From NCBI GenBank assembly GCA_026134025.1, contig JAOQII010000010.1, forward strand, positions 1-43,454: a stretch of 43,454 nt of DNA. The letters run 5' to 3'. Positions 13,922 to 22,577 of the stretch are shown in pieces. The DNA is from Candidatus Syntropharchaeum sp. Its GTDB lineage: Archaea; Halobacteriota; Syntropharchaeia; Syntropharchaeales; Syntropharchaeaceae. The notes beneath the pieces are model-generated. The model was not told the DNA's origin. It did no database searches and saw only the letters and a program-made list of their open reading frames with translations. The first letter of the stretch is position 1. Each line of letters begins with the position of its first letter. A program made the position numbers and the translations under genes.

Positions 13922-14782
13922 CTAAAGTTCATCCAGTTTGTAGGATACTTCATCCTGGATTCTATTTATCGATTCTGGAAGTTCTCCAGTGCGAGCTTTT
14001 AATATCAAATCACCAATCTCATGATCTATCACCTGACGTATACCGATGATCGAGGTGGTGGGACGGGGATTGACATCCACGATGTAGGGCTTATCAGCAA
14101 GAACGATATCAACACCGAAGTATCCAGCGCATCCAAGAACCTCTCCAGCTCTGATACCCGCCTCAATAATCTCAGTTGATCGTGGTGTGAAGTACGGCGT
14201 AAACCCTCCTTTATACTCGATTTTATTTGAGTTAACTTCAACGATCTGCCGGTTTATCGTAAGTGGGAGTGTAAAACCATTTTTCGAGGCGATGAGACTC
14301 ACACTGAGATGTTCTCCTTCGATCAGTCCTGTTCTCACAAATCCCTCTTCAATGGTTAAAGAAGGATCATCGCTCACCGTGATATCTTCTGATCCGCACC
14401 CCCATCGGGGCTTTATGACGTACCGATCAGACGGACCATCATCCGGAACTGCAATTTCTGCGGCACTCAAGATCATGCCAGTTTTCAATTTATCAGCACA
14501 TATCTCAATGACGCTGGGAGAAGATCCGAGATTCACGGTTTCCTCTTCTATTATCCGCGTATAGTGGGCAAGGTGCTCATCTGGCGCTATAACAAGCCCG
14601 TAATCCGAATCAGCCGCGAGCTTATCGAGGTCGTCCTCAAATCTGCCAGGCTCAGGGGTCAGAAGATCATGTCCAGCCCTTCTAAAACTCGCAGCAAGTG
14701 TTGAAAGCATCGCCCTGCCTTCTCTGATGAGCCCATCCTCAAGTTGCATGCCGACGGCGTACTCAGCAAGAAGTATCTTCAT
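13922..14782 (-). CDS. mfnD: Tyramine-L-glutamate ligase (methanofuran biosynthesis), ATP-grasp
   Basis: MfnD joins glutamate to tyramine to make gamma-glutamyltyramine for methanofuran. The protein has 286 residues. It opens with KILLAEYAVG and EGRAMLSTLAASFRRAGHD, characteristic of the MfnD family. The ATP-grasp core follows: VIKPRWGCGSEDI (ATP-binding lysine and glycine loop), EGEHLSVSLI, and the metal-binding VDIVLADKPYIVDVNPRPTTS with D, E-equivalent and N. The start overlaps the nadM stop (ATGA) behind it, so the two form an operon. Methanofuran implies a C1 pathway of the methanogen type. Confidence 0.88.
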   Translation of the reverse strand: MKILLAEYAVGMQLEDGLIREGRAMLSTLAASFRRAGHDLLTPEPGRFEDDLDKLAADSDYGLVIAPDEHLAHYTRIIEEETVNLGSSPSVIEICADKLKTGMILSAAEIAVPDDGPSDRYVIKPRWGCGSEDITVSDDPSLTIEEGFVRTGLIEGEHLSVSLIASKNGFTLPLTINRQIVEVNSNKIEYKGGFTPYFTPRSTEIIEAGIRAGEVLGCAGYFGVDIVLADKPYIVDVNPRPTTSIIGIRQVIDHEIGDLILKARTGELPESINRIQDEVSYKLDEL

Positions 14783-15315
14783 TTATATCCCCAGGAATCA
14801 TCCTTTGCAAGATCCTGCATCCTTGAAACCCCATCACACGCCTCTATAACCCGCACAACCGCATCTGGAACGAGGCTCTTCCATTCTTCACCAGAAATAA
14901 TCCGTCGTCTAATCTCTGTACCAGAATAGACCTCGCGCCTGTAAAGCGGTGTGGATCGTACCTCAAATCCCGCTTCCCCGAAGAGACGCTTGTTGAGTGG
15001 GTTATTCGAGTAGACTACCTCAAATTCAGGGGTGAGTGATACCACATGCGCAACCCAGATCGAATTTCGCATGACATCCATGACAGGGATGACGTGCGAC
15101 TTTATCGGCAACTCCTCGATCGAGAGCTTGACCATCAGAACTCGTTCCCCCCCTGTGAAAGGATCTTTCAGCTCATGGCTTACCTGAGCGCTCCCGATAC
15201 AGATTACAAGCTCATCCACCTCTTCTGCGATTCTCGCCAGGATTTCATGGTGTCCAAGATGGTAGGGTTGAAACCTCCCGATGTAGAGCCCGCGCCGCTT
15301 CTCTGTGATCGTCAT
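14779..15315 (-). CDS. nadM: Nicotinamide-nucleotide adenylyltransferase, archaeal type
   Basis: This makes NAD+ from NMN and ATP. The N-terminal GLYIGRFQPYHLGHHEIL contains the (H/T)xGH nucleotidyltransferase motif. SAQVSHELKDPFTGGER and the C-terminal YSGTEIRRRI (ISxTxxR equivalent) complete the active site. From the ATG at 15315 it has 178 residues, the usual length. A GTG at 15345 would add ten unconserved residues. Finding a CinA/PncC remnant (an NMN recycling enzyme) beyond mfnD suggests a former NAD-salvage link. Confidence 0.93.
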   Translation of the reverse strand: MTITEKRRGLYIGRFQPYHLGHHEILARIAEEVDELVICIGSAQVSHELKDPFTGGERVLMVKLSIEELPIKSHVIPVMDVMRNSIWVAHVVSLTPEFEVVYSNNPLNKRLFGEAGFEVRSTPLYRREVYSGTEIRRRIISGEEWKSLVPDAVVRVIEACDGVSRMQDLAKDDSWGYK

Positions 15316-15368
15316 AACATCGTTACCTATAATAGCATCCTTCACCTAAAAAAGTATGTTCAAAAAGG

Positions 15369-16307
15369 GTGTTTGGGTTGAATCTCAGGATAAGGGATTT
15401 CATCGTAACAAAAGAGGGTTGGATCTTCGCTGTTGTAAGCTACAGCAGACGATCGGATACCTCAGCTGAGGCGCTCCTTCGCTACATACCAGATGAGCAT
15501 GGGGAGCGTGTGAGATCTGATGGAGTTAAATTTCGTAAGATGGACTTTGAGGAGTCTTTTGAGTTTCTGAAGATTGAAAAACCTGAATACATCGTTGGCG
15601 ATCTTCACAGAATCCCGTTCGAGGATATCAAAGAGGTTTTGAGACCTGATCAGAAGATTCAATCCCTTCTCTACGATCCTGAGATCAAGTTGATCGTTGA
15701 GACGTTCAGGGAGGGCGGGATTCCGCTATCAATGATGGGTGTGACAGGCTCCTGGCTCTGTGATCTCGCAATATCCTCCTCTGATATTGATTTTGTCGTC
15801 TATGGTGAGAGCTTCTTTGATGCGATCAGGGTTTTGAAGCAGGCTAAGGTGGATGGGCTTATCTCAGAGCTTGATCAGGAGATGTGGAGGAAGATATATA
15901 ATAAAAGGGTGCCTGAGATCTCCTTCGATGAGTTCCTGGCACACGAGATGCGAAAAGGGAATCGAGGGATGATCGGAGAAAGATATTTCGATCTTCTCTA
16001 TGTGAATGACAAGCTGGAGGCGCCGTTTTATGATCGAGGCGAGGTGTTGGGGCGGTATAAAATCGAAGCGGTTGTGACCGATGCCTCAGGCTCCTTTGAT
16101 AGTCCCTCGGTCTTCAAGGTTGATCACGATGAGGTCGATGAGGTCTTATCATTTACCCACACATACGCAGGGCAGGTTCTGGAGGGGGAGGTGATGGAAG
16201 CGAGAGGAGTTCTTGAAGAAGTGGATGGGGTAAGGCGGCTCATTGTTGGGACGACACGGGAGGCAAGGGGTGAATGGATCAGGTCACTCACATTGATGAA
16301 CCGATAG
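15369..16307 (+). CDS. Predicted nucleotidyltransferase (COG2413-like)
   Basis: This 312-residue archaeal protein has a pol-beta-type core at about residues 120-142: GVTGSWLCDLAISSSDIDFV, i.e. the GS motif followed by DxD. These residues bind MgATP in nucleotidyltransferases. The N-terminal ~110 residues and C-terminal ~100 residues (DHDEVDEVLSFTHTYAGQ and following) are family-specific and uncharacterised. The start is GTG 15369 or TTG 15378. The 3' end overlaps scpA by 34 bases; the association with condensin genes could mean a shared role in chromosome maintenance, but that is inference. Confidence 0.75.
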   Translation: MFGLNLRIRDFIVTKEGWIFAVVSYSRRSDTSAEALLRYIPDEHGERVRSDGVKFRKMDFEESFEFLKIEKPEYIVGDLHRIPFEDIKEVLRPDQKIQSLLYDPEIKLIVETFREGGIPLSMMGVTGSWLCDLAISSSDIDFVVYGESFFDAIRVLKQAKVDGLISELDQEMWRKIYNKRVPEISFDEFLAHEMRKGNRGMIGERYFDLLYVNDKLEAPFYDRGEVLGRYKIEAVVTDASGSFDSPSVFKVDHDEVDEVLSFTHTYAGQVLEGEVMEARGVLEEVDGVRRLIVGTTREARGEWIRSLTLMNR

Positions 16308-17008
16308 AGATCCTTGTAGATCTCGCAAAGAAGGGGGAGATCGATCCCTGGGATATCGACCTCGTAAAGGTTGCAGATAAGTTTTTAGAGCGGCTTGAAA
16401 GGTTTAAAGAGCTTGATCTTCGCCTGCCTGTACGTACGCTCCTCTATGCATCGATTCTGCTTCGTATGAAGTCAGAAGCACTCTTTATAGAGGAAGAGGA
16501 AGATCTGGAAGAGGACCTATATGAAGATCTATGCGAAGATATAGCTGAGGTGGAAGAGGAGGTCAAAGAGCGGGCTTCAAGTGAATCTGATTCGATTAAG
16601 ATCTATCCAAAGCTCAGAAGAATGAGAAAACGTCCCATAACACTTGACGACCTAATAAAAGAGCTTAAAAAGGCCGAAAAGGTCGAGATTAACCGTAAAC
16701 GTCGGGAAGAAAAGAAGATTAGAAGGGATGATTCCTTGAGAAAGACCGTCCTCGATAGCCCACATGAGGAGGAGATCGAGGATAAGATTTCAAAGCTGAG
16801 AGAAAAGCTTAAAAAGAGATCTCAGGAGAATATTATCCAATTTTCTGAGCTTACAGCAGGATTGGGGGTCAAAGAGGTGATTGATACATACATACCACTG
16901 CTTTTTCTCGCATCAAAAAAAGAGATATGGCTGAAACAGGATGATCTATTCGGAGAGCTTTACATCAGACTGAGGGAGGGGTTTGGTGGTGGAAGAGAAG
17001 AGAATTAA
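16274..17008 (+). CDS. scpA: ScpA, kleisin subunit of condensin
   Basis: This bridges SMC heads in the bacterial/archaeal condensin. N-terminal IEILVDLAKKGEIDPWDIDL, then VADKFLERLERFKELDLRLP and LYASILLRMKSEAL, are the hallmarks of ScpA. The middle (residues ~75-180) is a very acidic then very basic linker (EEEEDLEEDLYEDL, KRRREEKKIRR) as in archaeal kleisins. The C-terminal winged helix includes ELTAGLGVKEVIDTYIPLLF and ends at LREGFGG. It has 244 residues. scpB overlaps its 3' end by 23 bases. Confidence 0.93.
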   Translation: MDQVTHIDEPIEILVDLAKKGEIDPWDIDLVKVADKFLERLERFKELDLRLPVRTLLYASILLRMKSEALFIEEEEDLEEDLYEDLCEDIAEVEEEVKERASSESDSIKIYPKLRRMRKRPITLDDLIKELKKAEKVEINRKRREEKKIRRDDSLRKTVLDSPHEEEIEDKISKLREKLKKRSQENIIQFSELTAGLGVKEVIDTYIPLLFLASKKEIWLKQDDLFGELYIRLREGFGGGREEN

Positions 17009-17468
17009 GATAAAACAGATGATCGAAGCTTCCCTGTTCATATCGGATTCTCCTTTGAGTTCATCGAGGCTTGCGAAGCTCGCAGGTTGCGGGAATGACG
17101 AACTTAATGCAATCCTTGAAGAGCTTAAATCAGAGTACGAGGCGCGCCAATCTGCGATAGCAATAAATAAATCAGGAAATAGATGGGGCATGGAGGTGCG
17201 ACGCGAGTTTTCAGGAGCACTTGCCGAGATAGCGCCCAGGGAGTTTGAGAGTCCAGCGTTGCGAACACTTGCTGTAATCGCGTATCGTCAGCCAATCACC
17301 CAATCAGATCTTGTAAAAATGCGAGGAAAGGTAGCATACCGACATGTGAAGGAGTTCGAAGAACGCGGGCTTGTTGAATCAAAGCCAGCGGGACACACAA
17401 AAATCCTGACGACGACGAAGAAGTTTAAGGACTACTTTGAGATGGAGGATCCTGGTGAGAGTATCTAA
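16986..17468 (+). CDS. scpB: ScpB, condensin accessory subunit
   Basis: This consists of two winged-helix domains that bind the kleisin linker. It is recognised by MIEASLFISDSPLSSSRLAK and ALRTLAVIAYRQPITQSDLV, then KMRGKVAYRHVKEFEERGLV. It has about 160 residues. GGAGGGG at 16975-16981 supports GTG 16986 or 16989 rather than the TTG at 16983. It ends the nucleotidyltransferase-scpA-scpB operon. No smc gene is in the window. Confidence 0.92.
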   Translation: MVEEKRIKIKQMIEASLFISDSPLSSSRLAKLAGCGNDELNAILEELKSEYEARQSAIAINKSGNRWGMEVRREFSGALAEIAPREFESPALRTLAVIAYRQPITQSDLVKMRGKVAYRHVKEFEERGLVESKPAGHTKILTTTKKFKDYFEMEDPGESI

Positions 17469-17491
17469 AAGTCACAGCTGCGCCCCAGGGA

Positions 17492-17605
17492 ATGAAAATT
17501 TGGGGTTGGCACGGCGTGTATAACAGGCTTGCAAGACCTATAGATATGTTCCAGAGATACCCCAGCAGTCCTTGTTTCTCTACATTCCTGCAACGACATC
17601 TCTAA
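17492..17605 (+). other. Short unassigned ORF in the scpB-mgtC gap
   Basis: A 37-codon frame from ATG 17492 reads MKIWGWHGVYNRLARPIDMF and then QRYPSSPCFSTFLQRHL. It has no ribosome site that I can see. The first half looks like real protein sequence, but I recognise no family. It may be another gene remnant. The remaining gap up to 17690 holds a TATA-like AGTTTATTAAG (17615-17625) and the ribosome site GAGAGGTGA (17682-17690) of the next gene. Confidence 0.25.
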
Positions 17606-17697
17606 AAACCTCACAGTTTATTAAGGAATCTATAAGACATTGAAGGAATGGACAAAAATGATGGTAGTATATGTTATGACCAGAGAGGTGAATCTGA

Positions 17698-18369
17698 TTG
17701 GATACCGTACTGATTCTTGATGCGATCATGAAGCTACTGCTCTCAATCATACTTGGAGGTGCGATCGGGTTTGAACGGGAGATCAAGCATCATCCTGCAG
17801 GCTTCAGAACATACATCCTCGTCTGTCTCGGTTCAACGATCATGATGTTCATATCCTACTACCCATGGCAGACTGGAGCCGGTGGTATAGCTCTCGTGAT
17901 GGACACATCCCGGGTGGCGGCAGGGATTATCACAGGGATTGGATTTCTCGGAGCTGGCGCAATCCTCAGAGAAGGTATTAGCGTAAAAGGGCTTACAACA
18001 GCAGCGGGATTGTGGGTCACAGCGGGAGTTGGTATTCTGGTCGGTGTTGGGATGATGGAACTTGCGATCATCTCAACGGTCGCGATCCTGATCACCTTAT
18101 CTGGTTTCTCACAGTTTGAAGAGCGTTTATCATTCCCCCAGGTACGCAGGATACTACACGTGAGGATGGCAGATATCCCTGATGAAAGAACAATGGTGGA
18201 GGGTCTTCTTGAAAGCTGCAGGCTTAAGTTTGAGATGAATAGTTTCCTCCATGAAAAAGGTGAGATCTCATTCACATACACGGTTGCTATGCCAAGAAAT
18301 TTCGATATAGTACCTATAACAGCGGAAATGCTCAAAGATGAGCGGATACTTGAGGTTAGATGGACGTGA
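17698..18369 (+). CDS. MgtC/SapB-family membrane protein
   Basis: This 223-residue protein has four to five predicted N-terminal membrane helices. It carries the family hallmarks LLLSIILGGAIGFEREIKHH, AGFRTYILVCLGSTIMM, AAGIITGIGFLGAGAILREG and KGLTTAAGLWVTAGVGILVG. The C-terminal ~70 residues form a soluble ACT-like domain. MgtC proteins are linked to Mg2+ limitation, but the molecular role is unsettled. The TTG start (17698) has GAGAGGTGA seven bases upstream. It lies seven bases before the kinase gene, so they are co-transcribed. Confidence 0.9.
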   Translation: MDTVLILDAIMKLLLSIILGGAIGFEREIKHHPAGFRTYILVCLGSTIMMFISYYPWQTGAGGIALVMDTSRVAAGIITGIGFLGAGAILREGISVKGLTTAAGLWVTAGVGILVGVGMMELAIISTVAILITLSGFSQFEERLSFPQVRRILHVRMADIPDERTMVEGLLESCRLKFEMNSFLHEKGEISFTYTVAMPRNFDIVPITAEMLKDERILEVRWT

Positions 18370-18375
18370 ATAGGA

Positions 18376-19140
18376 ATGACAGATCTAACAATTTTAAAGA
18401 TTGGTGGCAGCGTAATCACATATAAGGATGAGGCGAAAAGGCTCAAGCGTGACGTTATCGATCAGGTAACAAAAGAGGTCACAGATACATCCTGTGGGCG
18501 TCTGATCCTTGTTCATGGTGCAGGTTCGTTCGGACATCCGCAGGCTGCAAAACACTTTAGTACCGAGAGGAATCTGCTAAAAGATGCTTTTGCGGTCTTT
18601 GATATTAATAAGACGGTGATCGAGCTTAACACGGTCTTTATATCAAGCCTCATTGAGTATGGTGCTCCTGCACTCCCACTTCATCCAATGAACTTCACAC
18701 TCCTTGAGAATGGCAGGATCCACTCGATGATGATCGAGCATATCGAAGAGATGCTAAAGCAAGGCTTTATCCCGGTTCTTCATGGTGATGTCGTCCTTGA
18801 TCGAACGCGGTCTTACTCTATTCTCTCAGGCGACCAGATCGTATCGTATCTTGCCCGAAAGCTTCAGGCAAAGAGAGTGGGGCTTGGAGCCGATGTTGAC
18901 GGAGTTATGGACGGGGCTGGAAAAGTAATAGAGCATATAACACCTCAGAATGTGGATAAAATTGAGTTCAGAGAGGGGGCAGCAGATGACGTTACAGGTG
19001 CGATGAGGGGTAAGGTTACGGAACTTCTTGAACTTGCAGATTATGGAATAAGTTCATATATCTTCAACGGAAAAAAGCGGGGAAACATCAAGCGATGGCT
19101 TGAGGGTGAGAAGATCGTATCAACGGTTATATCAGAGTAG
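18376..19140 (+). CDS. ipk: Isopentenyl phosphate kinase
   Basis: This makes isopentenyl diphosphate in the archaeal mevalonate pathway. It is an amino-acid-kinase fold protein: LKIGGSVITYK (ATP loop), LVHGAGSFGHPQA with the catalytic histidine that identifies IPK, VLHGDVVLDRTRSYSILSGD and VGLGADVDGVM. The residues GRIHSMMIEHI and DDVTGAMRGKVTEL also fit. It has 254 residues, full length. The 3' end overlaps the convergent VIT1-like gene by nine bases. Confidence 0.93.
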   Translation: MTDLTILKIGGSVITYKDEAKRLKRDVIDQVTKEVTDTSCGRLILVHGAGSFGHPQAAKHFSTERNLLKDAFAVFDINKTVIELNTVFISSLIEYGAPALPLHPMNFTLLENGRIHSMMIEHIEEMLKQGFIPVLHGDVVLDRTRSYSILSGDQIVSYLARKLQAKRVGLGADVDGVMDGAGKVIEHITPQNVDKIEFREGAADDVTGAMRGKVTELLELADYGISSYIFNGKKRGNIKRWLEGEKIVSTVISE

Positions 19141-19716
19141 TTGCAGTGCCGCTGTGCATATAATGATCGTTACGACCCCGACCCCGAGCATCTTTACCCC
19201 GTGCAGAATCAATTTTTCCTCAGAGATGTGTCCAAGATATATCCCTAAGATAAACAGGGTTAAAAGGGCGAGCGCGACCGATGCAAAAACAGCCATCTCT
19301 GGTGCGACCACCAAATCAAAGAAAAACGGCGATACGACGATAACGGCACCCAAAGCAGGGCTTAAACCGCCAATCAGCGATACAAAAAGAATCGCGAAAC
19401 GTTTTGCTCCCTCGTGCCTCGTACCATTGAGGCTTATCAGGAGCGCGCTCTCAAGCTTCTTCATCTCCCGTGTCCTCTCAGCCTGTTCTGTCACGTAAGA
19501 TCCGCTGAAACCAGATACGGCTATTGCAATGCTTGCACTGATTCCTGCACCAAGAACAAATGTCCGATCAACGTTTCCTGCAAGATATGCCCCAATTATA
19601 ATACCGAGCATCGTTAGCACACCATCGAAGGCGTTCATAACAAAGTACCGCCTTGCAATCTCTGAGACTCCGCTGAGTTCAAGATACGCCTCAATTCTCT
19701 CCCTGATTCCCCTCAT
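19132..19716 (-). CDS. VIT1/CCC1-like membrane transporter
   Basis: This 194-residue integral membrane protein has about five hydrophobic segments. The family pattern NAFDGVLTMLGIIIGAYLAG and the paired SGFSGSYVTEQAER with ALIISLNGTRHEGAK match VIT1/CCC1-like iron/manganese transporters (archaeal subset). The cytoplasmic E-rich metal-binding helical bundle of plant VIT1 is short here. Its substrate is probably Fe2+ or Mn2+. It starts directly after the Nudix stop codon, so the two form an operon. Confidence 0.82.
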   Translation of the reverse strand: MRGIRERIEAYLELSGVSEIARRYFVMNAFDGVLTMLGIIIGAYLAGNVDRTFVLGAGISASIAIAVSGFSGSYVTEQAERTREMKKLESALLISLNGTRHEGAKRFAILFVSLIGGLSPALGAVIVVSPFFFDLVVAPEMAVFASVALALLTLFILGIYLGHISEEKLILHGVKMLGVGVVTIIICTAALQLL

Positions 19717-20232
19717 TCAACGCTCCTTTGCCATCAAAAGCCCGATTATCGTCTTGGCATCGATGATCTCAGATCCAAAGCGCGAGATCGCGTCATCGAG
19801 ATCGAGTATCACAACCTCAATCTCCTCATCCTCATCAGGTGCTGGCTCACCAGCTGTAAGATCTGATGCCATAAACAGATGAATCTTTGCGTCTGTGAAC
19901 CCTGGACCAATGTAAAAATCAAGAAGCTTTTCAAGCCTCCCTGCACAGAAACCAGTCTCTTCTATGATCTCTCGTAAAATTGCATCCTCTGGAGATTCCC
20001 CTTCATCGATCAAACCTGCAGGAAGCTCAAGAAGCACTCGCTCAACAGGTTTTCTGAACTGGCGAACAAGAACGACGCTCCCATCATCACGCACCACAAC
20101 CGCGGCAACAGCGCCCACATGTTCAACGACCTCGCGGGATCCCACCCTCCCAGACGGTAGGCGAACACGGTCACGCCTAAGCCTGAGAATTCTGCCATCA
20201 AAGATAATCTCACTTGATATTGTATCTTCCAT
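19717..20232 (-). CDS. Nudix hydrolase, ADP-ribose pyrophosphatase type
   Basis: The 171-residue protein has a complete Nudix box, GLIDEGESPEDAILREIIEE followed by TG, and the upstream LVRQFRKPVERVLLELPAG typical of ADP-ribose pyrophosphatases, with the downstream FYIGPGFTDAKIHLFMA. It would cleave ADP-ribose or a related nucleotide sugar. The start faces nreA divergently across about 65 bases. That gap contains TTTAATATCTT (20267-20277), a TATA-like element. Confidence 0.88.
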   Translation of the reverse strand: MEDTISSEIIFDGRILRLRRDRVRLPSGRVGSREVVEHVGAVAAVVVRDDGSVVLVRQFRKPVERVLLELPAGLIDEGESPEDAILREIIEETGFCAGRLEKLLDFYIGPGFTDAKIHLFMASDLTAGEPAPDEDEEIEVVILDLDDAISRFGSEIIDAKTIIGLLMAKER

Positions 20233-20299
20233 CTACTTAACCTGATATGCATTCTCTCATTGATACATTTAATATCTTGCGATGGAATTGTAATGCTGA

Positions 20300-21529
20300 A
20301 TGCGATGCACGGTATGCAAGGGCAAGGGCTTATGTGGTAGACCGAACTGTCCTATACTCGAGCGATTGAGAGCCTTTGAGACGATGCCTTCGATAAAAGA
20401 TTCAATCTTTGGCAATTCTCCACCATCGGTCTTTGTTGGAAGAATGGGTTATCCAAAAGTTGGGATTGGACCACTTGTGCCTGCAATTACCGACGCTGAA
20501 ATCTCACGTTTTGACAATCCTGCAAGCTGGGGCGAGTTGAAGATCGAGGATGTGATCGGGATGAGGTCTTCGCTTGTCAGATCCTCAAAAAGCTTAAATG
20601 TGAAGGCTCCACAGTTTATCGGAAATTCAAGAATTCTTTCGATGACGCAGGAACTTGCACTTGCAGATAAACCTGTTGAGACCGAGGTCTGGTTCCTGAA
20701 ACCTCCAAAGATGGATCTGAAGTTTGATGGCATCCTGACGCCGATGGGGCCCTCAGGTACGATAGATAAACTTGCTATAACCGAAAACCCATCTGTTGAA
20801 CGCAAAGTCGAATACATAACATCAGATACCGATATAAACGCAAAGCTTGCTGTGGATGAGCTTTACCGTGGAGGAATTTCGGTATATCAGATCATGCGCC
20901 TCTTATCGGTTGGACTTCTTGGCGAGAGGAGGAAGCTTGTCCCAACCCGCTGGTCAATAACAGCAACGGATGACATCATCGGAAAACGGCTCATCGATCT
21001 AATAAAGGATTATCCTCTGATAAACGATATCGAACTATACTCATTCACGCACTTTGAGAATCATTTCGAGATTATCCTGTTCCCTGCGATCTTCTCATTT
21101 GAACTTCTTGAGATCTGGAGACCTCTCTCCTTATGGGCAGAGAAAGGATCTATCGAGGCAGACAGGGAGGGATATAAAGGGAGAAGCAGATACTCCAAGC
21201 TTGGAGGGGGATACTACGCAGCCCGTCTTGGAGTTCTTGAGCATCTCGATGCCCGGAGGCGACAGGCGACGGCGATCATCCTGCGAGAGATCCATCCATC
21301 TTACTGGGCACCGCTCGGGGTGTGGGTTGTCAGGGAAGCTGTTAGAGAGGCGTTAAGAGGAAAACCTGAGATATTCACAGATCCTCTCGATGCGCTTGGC
21401 GCTGCTTCTTCACGAATAAAAACACCCAGAGTGCTATGGCGAAATGAACTAAAGATATTCGATGGAGTCAGGCATCAGAGAACCTTATCCTCTTTTTTCT
21501 TCTTGCTCTTATCTTCTCCTACTTTGTAA
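20300..21529 (+). CDS. nreA: NreA-family DNA repair protein with C-terminal PCNA-interaction motif
   Basis: NreA is an archaeal DNA repair factor that binds PCNA. The N-terminus has a zinc knuckle (CTVCKGKGLCGRPNC). The conserved core includes PPSVFVGRMGYPKVGIGPLV, the DNPASWG region, SRILSMTQELAL and VPTRWSITATDDIIGK. Near the end lies QRTLSSFF, a perfect PIP box (QxxLxxFF). It is followed by nine extra, mostly hydrophobic residues before the stop, whereas the motif is normally terminal. Those last codons overlap the convergent small gene. It has 409 residues. Confidence 0.92.
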   Translation: MRCTVCKGKGLCGRPNCPILERLRAFETMPSIKDSIFGNSPPSVFVGRMGYPKVGIGPLVPAITDAEISRFDNPASWGELKIEDVIGMRSSLVRSSKSLNVKAPQFIGNSRILSMTQELALADKPVETEVWFLKPPKMDLKFDGILTPMGPSGTIDKLAITENPSVERKVEYITSDTDINAKLAVDELYRGGISVYQIMRLLSVGLLGERRKLVPTRWSITATDDIIGKRLIDLIKDYPLINDIELYSFTHFENHFEIILFPAIFSFELLEIWRPLSLWAEKGSIEADREGYKGRSRYSKLGGGYYAARLGVLEHLDARRRQATAIILREIHPSYWAPLGVWVVREAVREALRGKPEIFTDPLDALGAASSRIKTPRVLWRNELKIFDGVRHQRTLSSFFFLLLSSPTL

Positions 21530-21651
21530 ACCGCGTTCTTCAGGAGATCTTCTTCCTCCTTCTCCCCTTCGAGCATCTGGGTGATTTTATCCTTTACAGG
21601 AATTATATCCTTGAGCCCCTCTTTCCTGAGCTTTTTGGGATCTGGTATCAC
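21475..21651 (-). CDS. Small charged hypothetical protein
   Basis: A 58-residue frame starts at GTG 21651, eight bases after GGAGG (21664-21660); GTG 21660 is an alternative but lies inside the ribosome site. It reads IPDPKKLRKEGLKDIIPVKD and ends in a lysine/glutamate-rich tail (DKSKKKKEDKVL). A TATA (21709-21719) stands about 60 bases upstream. No family is recognised. The lysine-rich tail would suit nucleic-acid or ribosome binding. It overlaps the last 55 bases of nreA. Confidence 0.5.
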   Translation of the reverse strand: MIPDPKKLRKEGLKDIIPVKDKITQMLEGEKEEEDLLKNAVYKVGEDKSKKKKEDKVL

Positions 21652-21674
21652 CTCTCTCACCTCCGACGTTCTGT

Positions 21675-21706
21675 AAATTTCTAAAAATTTCTACTAAAAA
21701 TTTCTA
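21675..21706. repeat. Three direct copies of AAATTTCTA in a divergent promoter
   Basis: AAATTTCTA occurs at 21675-21683, 21685-21693 and 21698-21706, spaced 10 and 13 bases. The array lies immediately next to the shared TATA (21709-21719). It is upstream of the KaiC-like operon on the plus strand, and in the leader of the small gene on the minus strand. One helical turn spacing between the first two copies suggests a same-face binding site for a regulator. Confidence 0.55.
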
Positions 21707-21708
21707 CG

Positions 21709-21744
21709 AGATATATATAGGTCTTCCACCCTTATATAAGGATA
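21709..21744 (+). promoter_or_regulatory. Promoter region of the KaiC-like pair with a 12-base palindrome
   Basis: GAGATATATATAGG (21708-21721) is a TATA element placed to start transcription just before the ATG at 21750. Between them lies CCTTATATAAGG (21732-21743), a perfect palindrome covering the expected start site. It could be a repressor site. Confidence 0.5.
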
Positions 21745-21749
21745 GGGTG

Positions 21750-22577
21750 ATGCTGATGGAACTTGACTTAAAAACAATCCCAAGCGGTGTGGAATCATTG
21801 GATCGGATAACGAAGGGCGGTTTTCCATCAGGCTCATTCATAGTTCTTTACGGGGAAGTTGGAGCAGGTGCCACTGAGTTTATCCACACATCGCTCATCA
21901 ACTCCGTTCGTCTCCTTGATGCAACCTCGCTCGAAAAGGTCTGTTACATCACGTTCACGAGGTTAAGGGAGGATATAAGACGGGAGATCACGCTTTCTTT
22001 CTCGGATGACCAGCGGAATCTCATTGATGATGAGCGTATAATCTTCAAAGACTTCTCAAGCGAGTATCTCCAGCATTCTCCCATGCCGTTCACATGGAAT
22101 CCTGAGTTTAACACAACTTTTAGGTCTTTGAAAGGCTGTGGAGACCGGCAGAGTTTTCTTGAGCTTCTTGTATCCTTTCTCAACGAGAATGCCAAAAACA
22201 GCATTATTATATTTGATTCTCTGACAGACCTTGTGAGACTCCACTACGCCTCGATGGAATGGCAGGACATGATCTCTTTTCTCAAAGGGCTCCAGAGAGA
22301 ATCTAAAAAGTGGGGCGGGCTTGTCTACGGAATTTTAACATCAAATATATTCGATCGAGGCGTCGAGGAGGAGATTGCAGATTGTGCAGATGGTGTCATC
22401 GTTTTTGGCTGGCATGAGACCGAGGCGAGACAGCGGTGCAGGACCCTGTACATCAGGAAATTTCGTGGGCTTCTCCCCGCACTGGGCGATGATAACCTTC
22501 TCCGTTTTGAGGCGAAGATCACAAAAAAGAGTGGTTTTGAGGTCTCAAATATCAGGATGGTAATGGGAGGTAGGTGA
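21750..22577 (+). CDS. KaiC/RAD55-like ATPase with degenerate Walker A
   Basis: This RecA-superfamily KaiC-domain protein of about 275 residues starts IPSGVESLDRITKGGFPSGS, then FIVLYGEVGAGATEF. The P-loop lacks the catalytic lysine (GAGAT where GxGKT is expected), so ATP binding or hydrolysis is probably lost. Walker B-like IIIFDSLTDLVRLH is present. Its stop overlaps the next KaiC-like gene. A dead/active pair suggests a regulatory heteromer, as seen in several archaeal signalling ATPases. The start is ATG 21750, with GTG 21747 and ATG 21756 as alternatives. Confidence 0.82.
   Translation: MLMELDLKTIPSGVESLDRITKGGFPSGSFIVLYGEVGAGATEFIHTSLINSVRLLDATSLEKVCYITFTRLREDIRREITLSFSDDQRNLIDDERIIFKDFSSEYLQHSPMPFTWNPEFNTTFRSLKGCGDRQSFLELLVSFLNENAKNSIIIFDSLTDLVRLHYASMEWQDMISFLKGLQRESKKWGGLVYGILTSNIFDRGVEEEIADCADGVIVFGWHETEARQRCRTLYIRKFRGLLPALGDDNLLRFEAKITKKSGFEVSNIRMVMGGR

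Noticed and set aside
17859-18446. 195-codon minus-strand frame over the MgtC gene
   Set aside because: It is the mirror of hydrophobic MgtC codons and lacks start signals; MgtC on the plus strand has clear motifs.
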